Of a stretch of DNA of 18,660 nucleotides, positions 8,729 to 14,105 are shown piece after piece; position 1 is the stretch's first letter, and each line of letters opens with the position of its first letter. The stretch is from Proteobacteria bacterium UBA1844 (GTDB taxonomy: Bacteria > Pseudomonadota > Gammaproteobacteria > Steroidobacterales > Woeseiaceae): NCBI GenBank assembly GCA_002338615.1, contig DDIS01000056.1:1-18660 (forward strand), written 5' to 3'. A program made the position numbers and the translations under genes. The notes below the pieces were generated by a model that worked only from the letters and a program-made list of their open reading frames with translations, did no database searches and was not told where the DNA came from.

Positions 8729-8770
8729 CGGCTGCGCCTGCGCTTTGCCTCTTTACTGCTAGCGCAGCCG
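8729..8770. repeat. 9-bp inverted repeat spanning the ndk stop codon
   Basis: CGGCTGCGC (8729-8737) and GCGCAGCCG (8762-8770) are exact complements separated by 24 nt. The hairpin would form in the ndk-rlmN messenger, with the ndk TAG in its loop. There is no T-run after it, so it is not a standard intrinsic terminator. It may stabilise the message or tune rlmN expression, or arise by chance in GC-rich DNA. Confidence 0.3.
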
Positions 8771-9187
8771 GGGGCAAACGCCTTCTTTGAAGAAATACCG
8801 GATCTCATTCGCAGCGGTTTCCGCCGCATCCGAACCGTGCACGATATTTTCCTCGATGCTGTCGGCAAAGTCGGCGCGAATCGTGCCTTCGGCGGCATCG
8901 TCCGGATTGGTAGCGCCCATGATGTCACGATTCGTCGCAATTGCATTTTCACCCGACAGAACCTGCACCATCACCGGTCCTGATGTCATGTAGCTGACGA
9001 GGTCATTGAAAAACGGGCGTTCCTTGTGCACCGCATAGAAACCCTGTGCTTCTTTGGTTGTCAGCTGCAACATGCGTGCCGCAATGATTTCCAGCCCGGC
9101 TTTTTCGAACCGCGAGTAGATTTCGCCAATCAGGTTTTTTTGTACGCCATCGGGTTTGATGATGGAGAGCGTCTGCTCAACGGCCAT
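8759..9187 (-). CDS. ndk: Nucleoside-diphosphate kinase
   Basis: This 142-aa cytoplasmic kinase transfers the gamma phosphate between nucleoside triphosphates and diphosphates, balancing NTP and dNTP pools. The phosphorylated residue is His117 in [12 protein letters not shown], matching the family active-site signature. The N-terminus [15 protein letters not shown] and the overall length are standard. The frame extends 22 codons further upstream, but the start at 9187 has AAGGA seven bases before it and gives the normal N-terminus. Its leader carries a promoter-like pair, two mutually exclusive stems and a 12-bp palindrome (annotated separately), so it probably begins a new transcript continuing into rlmN. 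Confidence 0.97.
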   Translation of the reverse strand: MAVEQTLSIIKPDGVQKNLIGEIYSRFEKAGLEIIAARMLQLTTKEAQGFYAVHKERPFFNDLVSYMTSGPVMVQVLSGENAIATNRDIMGATNPDDAAEGTIRADFADSIEENIVHGSDAAETAANEIRYFFKEGVCPRLR

Positions 9188-9206
9188 GTGTCGTCCTTTT
9201 TGGGTA

Positions 9207-9218
9207 GTTATTAATAAC
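9207..9218. promoter_or_regulatory. 12-bp perfect A/T palindrome in the ndk leader
   Basis: GTTATTAATAAC reads identically on both strands and begins 20 nt upstream of the ndk ATG, in otherwise GC-rich DNA. It lies between the leader stems and the ribosome-binding site. It could be an operator or a small stem; no known operator consensus was recognised. Confidence 0.35.
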
Positions 9219-9225
9219 AGGCTGC

Positions 9226-9255
9226 CGGGCAAGCTTTGTGCCGTGCCCGACAAAG
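9226..9255 (-). promoter_or_regulatory. ndk leader with two mutually exclusive stems
   Basis: Read on the minus strand, four 6-base segments follow each other as 1-2-1'-2': CTTTGT (9255-9250), CGGGCA (9249-9244), ACAAAG (9239-9234) and TGCCCG (9231-9226). Segment 1 pairs exactly with 1', and 2 with 2'. The pairings interleave, and the connecting loops look too short for a relaxed pseudoknot, so only one stem should form at a time. The segments lie about 10 nt after the inferred transcription start. The arrangement resembles a switchable leader, but no ligand or protein is suggested by the sequence. Confidence 0.3.
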
Positions 9256-9270
9256 TGATGTAAACCCGTG

Positions 9271-9299
9271 ATTTTACTTGGCAAAGCCCGGCCCGGCAA
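9271..9299 (-). promoter_or_regulatory. Sigma-70-like promoter for ndk
   Basis: On the minus strand TTGCCG (9299-9294) and TAAAAT (9276-9271) are separated by exactly 17 nt. That gives a 4/6 match at -35 and 5/6 at -10. The expected start near 9264 leaves a leader of about 77 nt before the ndk ATG. It sits directly after the hairpin that follows iscA, as expected where one transcript ends and another begins. Confidence 0.45.
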
Positions 9300-9309
9300 C
9301 GAAACCGCA

Positions 9310-9337
9310 GGCTATTTCAACTGTCCTCGAAATAGCC
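9310..9337 (-). terminator. Hairpin after iscA, probable terminator
   Basis: GGCTATTTC (9310-9318) and GAAATAGCC (9329-9337) form a perfect 9-bp stem with a 10-nt loop. The stem starts 36 nt downstream of the iscA stop. On the minus strand it is followed by TGCGGTTTCGTT, which is only modestly U-rich, so termination may be partial. It separates the trmJ-iscA transcript from the ndk promoter. Confidence 0.45.
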
Positions 9338-9372
9338 GCGACAATTATCCCGGGACCGCGAGGTCGTGAAAA

Positions 9373-9696
9373 CTAGATATTGAAACTTTCACCACAGCCA
9401 CATTCGCCCGTGATATTCGGATTGCGAAAACTGAACGCCTCATTCAGCCCGTTTTTGATGAAATCAACCTCTGTGCCGTCAATCAGCGCCAATGCGTCGG
9501 CAGCCACGACAACTTTGACGCCCTTGTCTTCGAAAACGACGTCTTGGGCGGCGATTTCGTCCGCGTAGTTGACAACGTAGGAGTAGCCGGAGCAACCCGT
9601 CTTTGTCACTCCGAGCCTGAGGCCCACAGCGTTGCCGCGAGCATCAAGATAGCTCCTGACGCGTGTTGCGGCGGAATTTGTCAGCGATATAGCCAT
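9373..9696 (-). CDS. iscA: IscA-type Fe-S cluster carrier (A-type carrier)
   Basis: This 107-aa A-type carrier accepts and delivers Fe-S clusters or iron in the cytoplasm. The three ligand cysteines are at the same positions as in E. coli IscA: Cys35 (TGCSGYSY), Cys99 and Cys101 (ECGCGESF). Length is identical to E. coli IscA, and long blocks agree (GLRLGV, VFEDKGVKVVV, CGCGESF), favouring IscA over ErpA or SufA. GAGG precedes the ATG. It lies 36 nt downstream of the IscU-like gene. A hairpin follows it. Unlike classical isc operons, no hscB, hscA, fdx or iscX comes next; the next gene is ndk. Confidence 0.94.
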   Translation of the reverse strand: MAISLTNSAATRVRSYLDARGNAVGLRLGVTKTGCSGYSYVVNYADEIAAQDVVFEDKGVKVVVAADALALIDGTEVDFIKNGLNEAFSFRNPNITGECGCGESFNI

Positions 9697-9732
9697 ATTT
9701 CCTCGTAATCTTTCCTTGCACTTGTTGACCGA

Positions 9733-10167
9733 TCAGGGCGCGTCCGGCTTGTGCCCTGTGCTGAACGTCGGCGATTCATGGATGGTTCGGCACAGTAACC
9801 GAACCGCATCGACGAGTACTAGTATACGGCTTGTTTTGACAACTGGCACATCGAGACTTTGCATAAGCCCCGATTCGTTGAAATCGGCCAGTGCCGCAAG
9901 TGGCTGCCCCTCAAAATCTCTGCAAAATGCTTCGGCAGCGGCGATCAGGTGTGGGCAACCCCAGGCCTGGAAGCGCAATTGTCGGATGACAGGCGCGGCG
10001 CCAGCGCCATCCAGCTCCGCGAACAACGCGATCCGCACACCTTGCTCATCGATATAGACCCGGTACGCGCCGTCGAGTTCGCCCGCGTGCAAGGGCCTCT
10101 CAAAGAGCCGCCGCAGCTCCGCCGAGTATGGCTCAGAGGCAACAGGGTCGCGGGATGCGTTCATCAT
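9733..10167 (-). CDS. Divergent IscU/NifU-N-like protein lacking two of three ligand cysteines
   Basis: This 144-aa protein aligns by eye with IscU-type scaffolds. It has an N-terminal YSAELRRLFERPLHAGEL like YSEKVIDHYENPRNVG, the central FQAWGCPHLIAAAEAF like FKTYGCGSAIASSSLV, and PVVKTSRILVLVDAVRLL like PVKIHCSILAEDAIKAA. Of the three cysteines that hold the nascent [2Fe-2S] cluster in IscU, only the GC cysteine (Cys71) is kept. The first (APACGD motif) is absent, and the third aligns with Ser113, with the adjacent His replaced by Thr112. It is translationally coupled to the desulfurase by a 4-nt ATGA overlap and followed by iscA, so a link to Fe-S or sulfur transfer is likely. A classical scaffold role is doubtful; a sulfur acceptor or regulatory partner is possible. 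The alignment was done by eye. Confidence 0.75.
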   Translation of the reverse strand: MMNASRDPVASEPYSAELRRLFERPLHAGELDGAYRVYIDEQGVRIALFAELDGAGAAPVIRQLRFQAWGCPHLIAAAEAFCRDFEGQPLAALADFNESGLMQSLDVPVVKTSRILVLVDAVRLLCRTIHESPTFSTGHKPDAP

Positions 10168-11342
10168 GCAACTCGTTCTGGCGCAAGATTACGTAGTTTG
10201 ACAACCGTATCGCGATAGCGTTGCACGGCCAGGTCGATATCCGCGTTGGTGGTAGCACGCCCGAAACTGAAGCGAATAGTACTCTGTGCCCGCTTGTCAT
10301 CGAGCCCGAGCGCGCGCAGCACGCTGGACGGCTCCTGGTCCCTCGAATTGCAGGCCGACCCGGTGGCTACGCAAAGGGGCTCGAGACCCAGCAGAAGACT
10401 TTCCCCCTCTACATCCTCAATATTGACGCTCAGGATGCCAGGATACGTGAGCTCGGCCAGAGCGGTCATGGCAACACCCGGCAGATCGCGGATACCGTGC
10501 CACAATCGCTCCGATAGCCTTTGTGCGTGTGCGTGATCGGCCTCCATCGCAAGCTCCGCAATTGCGGCCGCCGCACCGAACCCGGCGATCAGTGGGACCG
10601 GCAAGGTACCAGGCCGCAATCGATCTTGCTGGCCGCCGCCAAACAGCAGCGGCTCGACATGGCAACCCGGGCGATCCGCGATATACAACGCGCCGATACC
10701 TTTCGGCCCGTATACCTTGTGCGCGGTCACGGACATCAGGTCAACGGGTAAATACTCAAGCTCAATTGGCAACTTGCCGAGGGACTGCGCCGCGTCAACA
10801 TGGAACAGTACGCCTGCGTCGCGACACAGTGCGCCGATAGCGGCGATATCCTGAATAACACCGGTCTCGTTATTGACGTGCATGAGCGACACCAATTGCG
10901 TGTCGTCTCTTAGCGCCTGGCGCAGGGTGTCCGTTGCCAGCCTGCCGTCCGGACCGGGCGCCAGCCAGGTGACGTCAAAACCCCGGCCTTCGAGCGCCCG
11001 AAAGACGTCCGTAACCGACTTGTGCTCGGTACGCATCGTGATCAGGTGCTTGCCACCGGTGCGGCGAGTGGCCCGGTAGTGCGCGGCGCCGGCAATTGCG
11101 AGGTTATTGGACTCCGTTGCTCCCGAGGTCCAGACCAGGCGCTCTGGCGCCGTTCCCAGGCATTTCGATAGCTGCCGCGCCGCTTCGCGGACGATCGCCT
11201 GTGCGCGCCGGCCTGCTGCATGCACGGAAGAAGCATTGGCGAACGTATCGGCGCCCACGGACAAGGCCGACATCAGCGCCACAACACGCTTGTCGACCGG
11301 TGTCGACGCAGCGTAGTCGAGATAAACCAACGGCGCGCTCAT
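10164..11342 (-). CDS. iscS: Cysteine desulfurase, IscS/NifS type
   Basis: This 392-aa PLP-dependent enzyme converts L-cysteine to alanine and passes the persulfide sulfur to Fe-S assembly and thiolation partners. The PLP lysine is Lys209 (SVTAHKVYGPKGIGAL) and the persulfide cysteine is Cys331 (ATGSACNSRDQEPSSVLRALG). TSGATESNN (72-80), the THK-type loop and the GGGQQDRLRPGTLP segment (235-248) are family features. Compared with E. coli IscS (404 aa) the chain stops right after KLRNLAP. It lacks the final tail of roughly 20 residues (PLWEMY…EWAHH) that contacts IscU in E. coli. The start overlaps the trmJ stop (ATGA) and the end overlaps the IscU-like start (ATGA). No iscR precedes it. Confidence 0.94.
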   Translation of the reverse strand: MSAPLVYLDYAASTPVDKRVVALMSALSVGADTFANASSVHAAGRRAQAIVREAARQLSKCLGTAPERLVWTSGATESNNLAIAGAAHYRATRRTGGKHLITMRTEHKSVTDVFRALEGRGFDVTWLAPGPDGRLATDTLRQALRDDTQLVSLMHVNNETGVIQDIAAIGALCRDAGVLFHVDAAQSLGKLPIELEYLPVDLMSVTAHKVYGPKGIGALYIADRPGCHVEPLLFGGGQQDRLRPGTLPVPLIAGFGAAAAIAELAMEADHAHAQRLSERLWHGIRDLPGVAMTALAELTYPGILSVNIEDVEGESLLLGLEPLCVATGSACNSRDQEPSSVLRALGLDDKRAQSTIRFSFGRATTNADIDLAVQRYRDTVVKLRNLAPERVA

Positions 11343-12082
11343 TTGGATTCCTTGGCTGCTTCATCAGCCGCGCCACTTGCTCCGTAGCGTTCTACGGACG
11401 TCAATATGCCGCGCAAAATATTGAGTTCGTTTCGATCAGGGCGCCCGCGTATGAACAGGCGACGCAAACGGCGCATCAGGTGGCGCGGGTTGTCGGGGTC
11501 CAGGAACCCCGTGGCGCGCAAGGTTTGTTCGAGATGCACGTAAAAATGCTCCATCTCGGCGGCTGTCGCAAGCGGCGCGTCCGCCAGGTACTCGGGCAGT
11601 TTTTCGGCGTTTGCCGCGCGGATTTCATAGGCCACGACCTGCACCGCCATCGCAAGGTTCAGAGAACTGAACGCGGGGTTGCTCGGAATGGACAGCAATG
11701 AATCACAAAGATCGAGATCTGCATTGCACAGCCCGGCATTCTCCGGTCCGAAAACCGCGGCTACTTTGCCTCGATTGGATTCCTGCACGAGGCGTTTTGC
11801 CGCATCGCGCACATCGAGACAGGTCCAGTTAATTGTGCGGGGCCGCGCACTCGCACCGGCGACATACACACAATCGGCGATAGCTTCGGCGAGCGAGCCG
11901 GCTACTTCGGCATTTTCCAGTACATCATCGGCACCCGAGGCCCGCGCTGTCGCTTCCTCGTGCGGGAAATAGCGCGGCTTGACGAGCACGAGATCCGAAA
12001 GTCCCATGTTTTTCATGGCGCGCGCGACGGCCCCGATATTGCCAGGGTGTGTCGTGCCAACGAGTACTGTGCGTATATTCAT
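11339..12082 (-). CDS. trmJ: tRNA (cytidine/uridine-32)-2'-O-methyltransferase TrmJ
   Basis: This 247-aa SPOUT-class methyltransferase 2'-O-methylates nucleotide 32 of the tRNA anticodon loop. Motif 1 (TTHPGNIGAVARAMKNMGL, about 10-28), the GASARPRTINW segment, FGPENAGLCNADL and IPSNPAFSSLNLAMAVQVVAYE form the trefoil-knot cofactor site. The C-terminal helical extension (HFYVHLEQTLRATGFLDP…RRLFIRGRPDRNELNILRGIL) is specific for TrmJ. In the knot motif usually written ERxGL, the Arg is Asn here (PENAGL). It heads the Fe-S cluster transcript and is divergent from suhB. In E. coli trmJ also lies between suhB and isc genes, but with iscR in between. Confidence 0.95.
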   Translation of the reverse strand: MNIRTVLVGTTHPGNIGAVARAMKNMGLSDLVLVKPRYFPHEEATARASGADDVLENAEVAGSLAEAIADCVYVAGASARPRTINWTCLDVRDAAKRLVQESNRGKVAAVFGPENAGLCNADLDLCDSLLSIPSNPAFSSLNLAMAVQVVAYEIRAANAEKLPEYLADAPLATAAEMEHFYVHLEQTLRATGFLDPDNPRHLMRRLRRLFIRGRPDRNELNILRGILTSVERYGASGAADEAAKESK

Positions 12083-12115
12083 AATCTGCTGTTGACGGGC
12101 CGTTCGGCGCCGGCC

Positions 12116-12144
12116 TTACCGGGGCAGGCAAAGTCCGGTATTCT
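12116..12144 (+). promoter_or_regulatory. Sigma-70-like promoter for suhB
   Basis: TTACCG (12116-12121) and TATTCT (12139-12144) are spaced by exactly 17 nt in the 147-bp divergent gap, giving a 5' leader of about 80 nt before suhB. On the other strand the same -10 region reads TAGAAT and could serve trmJ, though no convincing -35 accompanies it. GCCCCGG/CCGGGGC arms (12119-12125, 12148-12154) flank the -10 region. Confidence 0.35.
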
Positions 12145-12181
12145 ACCGCCCCGGCCGCGCCGGGCCGAGTTCTTTGCCTGC

Positions 12182-12216
12182 GTTCTTTAAATCAGGCCCA
12201 TGTTCTTTGAATCAGG
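12182..12216 (+). repeat. Tandem 15-bp repeat with a 20-bp period upstream of suhB
   Basis: GTTCTTTAAATCAGG (12182-12196) and GTTCTTTGAATCAGG (12202-12216) differ at one base and are offset by exactly 20 bp, close to two turns of the helix. A third partial copy GTTCTTTG begins at 12169. They end 13 bp before the chosen suhB start and lie within its inferred leader. Two regulator half-sites or a local duplication are both possible. Confidence 0.5.
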
Positions 12217-12229
12217 ATGGAATCGTTTC

Positions 12230-13027
12230 ATGCACGCACTGCTCAACGTAGCGGTAATGGCCGCTCGCCGCGCCGGCGACACGCTCATCAGGAAAATGAA
12301 GAACCTCGAAAAGCTGAATATCGAGGAGAAAGGGCCCAACGATTACGTCTCGGACGCAGACAAAGCGGCCGAACAGGCGGTTATCGGAACGGTCCAGAAG
12401 CATTATCCGGATCATGCATTCCTCGCCGAAGAGTCGGGTGCCAGTGGCGATTCCGACCACATCTGGATCATTGATCCGCTCGACGGCACCACCAATTACC
12501 TGCACGGCTTCCCCGTGTTTGCCGTATCGATCGGCTTGCAAATCAAGGGGCGCATGGAACATGCCGTTGTCTACGACCCGATGCGCCAGGAAATGTTTAC
12601 CGCGTCACGAGGCGACGGCGCGCAACTCGATGGTCATCGCATCCGTGTCAGCGGGCAAAAACAGCTGAACCGCTCACTTATTGGCACCGGTTTTCCGTTT
12701 CGCCAGGCGGACCAGGAGATCGGTCCTTACATGAACATGCTGGGCAAAATCATCAAGAATACCAGTGGCGTTCGACGCCCCGGCGCCGCCGCCCTCGATC
12801 TTTGTTATGTCGCTGCCGGTCGCCTCGATGCATTCTTCGAAACCGGCCTAGCAACCTGGGACCTCGCCGCGGGTAGTCTAATCATCCGCGAGGCAGGCGG
12901 GATCATTTCCGGGATCGATGGCAGCGAGAACTACCTCGATACGGGACACGTCCTGTGTGGTACGCCGAAAATATACGCCGAGCTGGCGAAACTCTGCGCG
13001 CCAGAAATACAACAACTAATGGCTTAA
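12230..13027 (+). CDS. suhB: Inositol-1-monophosphatase SuhB
   Basis: This 265-aa Mg-dependent phosphatase hydrolyses inositol monophosphates. In E. coli SuhB also joins the Nus antitermination complex that supports rRNA synthesis. Metal-binding residues are in EESG (67-70), IDPLDGTTNY (81-90; Asp82, Asp85) and TWDLAAGSLIIREAGG (209-224; Asp211). FAVSIGLQIKGR and VVYDPMRQEMFTA closely follow E. coli SuhB. An in-frame ATG exists 10 codons upstream (12200). I prefer 12230 because MHALLNVAVMAARRAG matches the family N-terminus and gives the usual length (E. coli 267 aa). The upstream start would also translate half of the tandem 15-bp repeat. It is the only plus-strand gene, divergent from trmJ and convergent with secF. 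Confidence 0.94.
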   Translation: MHALLNVAVMAARRAGDTLIRKMKNLEKLNIEEKGPNDYVSDADKAAEQAVIGTVQKHYPDHAFLAEESGASGDSDHIWIIDPLDGTTNYLHGFPVFAVSIGLQIKGRMEHAVVYDPMRQEMFTASRGDGAQLDGHRIRVSGQKQLNRSLIGTGFPFRQADQEIGPYMNMLGKIIKNTSGVRRPGAAALDLCYVAAGRLDAFFETGLATWDLAAGSLIIREAGGIISGIDGSENYLDTGHVLCGTPKIYAELAKLCAPEIQQLMA

Positions 13028-13047
13028 CTCACCAAGTGCCTGTGGTA

Positions 13048-13156
13048 TCGCGGCAGGATGCCGCTCCTACGTTCGGTACCTTGTACTCCCATCCGTAGGA
13101 GCGCCGTCCCGGCGCGATTGCGATCCCGGTTCGCGGCAGGATGCCGCTCCTGCTAC
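13048..13156. repeat. REP-like cluster of three hairpin units in the suhB-secF convergent gap
   Basis: Three related units fill the gap. 13048-13070 reads TCGCGGCAGGATGCCGCTCC plus TAC. 13095-13117 is an inverted variant, GTAGGAGCGCCGTCCCGGCG plus CGA. 13131-13156 repeats the first unit, with GCTCCTGCTAC at its end. Each contains its own hairpin (GCGGCA-GGA-TGCCGC, or GCGCC-GTCCC-GGCGC), and units 1 and 2 can also pair with each other via CTCCTAC and GTAGGAG. This fits short dispersed REP elements of gammaproteobacteria. The position suggests a bidirectional terminator and mRNA 3'-end stabiliser for both genes. Unit 3 runs into secF and supplies its TAG stop. Confidence 0.75.
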
Positions 13157-14094
13157 GGCAAATCGTCGACCAGTCCCGGATCCTTGACCGGCTCGATAAG
13201 GTCTTGCTGGGTGACCCCCAGCAGCAGAGCCGTCGAGCTGGCTATGTACGTCGATGAGTACGTACCCACGATGATACCGACGATCAGTGCGATCGAAAAT
13301 GGCGCAATGGATTCGCCGCCGAATATGAGTAGCGCGACCAGCACCAGCAAGGTAGTCAACCCCGTAATTATTGTGCGGGCGAGCATTTCGTTAATCGAAG
13401 TGTTCATCGATTCCTCTGCCGATTGTCCGCGCAGCTTGAAAAAGTTCTCGCGGATACGATCGAAAACAACCACGGTATCGTTCAACGAATAGCCGATTAC
13501 TGCGAGCACCGCGGCGACGACGGTGAGGTCAAACGGAAACTGGAAAATCGAGAAAAAGCCAACAGTTACTATCACGTCATGAATAAGGGCCACGACGCCG
13601 CCAGCCGCGAATTTCCACTGGAAACGGAACATGACGTAAGCAAAGATCATCAACATTGCAAATATCATTGCAAGTCCGCCCTTCTCCGTGAGCTCTTCAC
13701 CGACTTGCGGGCTAACGAAAGCCACACGACGCAAATCGACGGCCTCACCGCCGACGCCGAGGGTCGTTTGCAGTTCCTTTCGTAATTCGGCAGGCGCGGC
13801 GTCACCTTGTGGCGGCAGGCGTACCATGACATCCGTGTCGGCACCAAAGCGCTGTACCTGTGCATCTTCAAAGCCTGCATCAGCCAGGCTGCTGCGGATG
13901 GCGTCCAGGTTTGCCGCCTGCTCGTAGCCGACTTCAAGCAAAATTCCACCGGTAAAATCGATGCCGAAATCAAGACCCCGGGTTGCAATCGATACCAGGG
14001 AAGCGATGACCATCAGGACGGATATGCCTACGGCGATTTTGCGTCGCCGGGGCCCGAGAAAATCGATATTCGTCTGTTCTTTAATCAGTCGCAT
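13153..14094 (-). CDS. secF: Protein translocase subunit SecF
   Basis: This 313-aa inner-membrane protein forms, with SecD and YajC, the accessory complex that uses the proton-motive force to assist SecYEG export. A first membrane helix (about 20-38) is followed by the conserved GLDFGIDFTGGILLEV (40-55), a periplasmic domain, and five C-terminal helices including IGYSLNDTVVVFDRIREN (200-217). The frame can start at a TTG at 14109 overlapping the secD stop (TTGA), but that codon has no ribosome-binding site. I chose the ATG at 14094 (MRLIKEQTNIDFLG), with only a weak GAG about 11 nt upstream. The stop codon lies inside the downstream REP-like unit, so the extreme C-terminus may have been reset by that insertion. 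Confidence 0.94.
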   Translation of the reverse strand: MRLIKEQTNIDFLGPRRRKIAVGISVLMVIASLVSIATRGLDFGIDFTGGILLEVGYEQAANLDAIRSSLADAGFEDAQVQRFGADTDVMVRLPPQGDAAPAELRKELQTTLGVGGEAVDLRRVAFVSPQVGEELTEKGGLAMIFAMLMIFAYVMFRFQWKFAAGGVVALIHDVIVTVGFFSIFQFPFDLTVVAAVLAVIGYSLNDTVVVFDRIRENFFKLRGQSAEESMNTSINEMLARTIITGLTTLLVLVALLIFGGESIAPFSIALIVGIIVGTYSSTYIASSTALLLGVTQQDLIEPVKDPGLVDDLP

Positions 14095-14105
14095 TTGTTT
14101 TTGTC

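Noticed and set aside
9226..9255. H-type pseudoknot in the ndk leader
   Set aside because: The segment order allows it, but the connecting loops are 0 and 2 nt, too short to cross 6-bp stems comfortably. Alternative stems are more likely.
13048..13156. CRISPR-like array
   Set aside because: There are only three units in mixed orientation, each an internal hairpin, with no constant spacer length and no cas genes.
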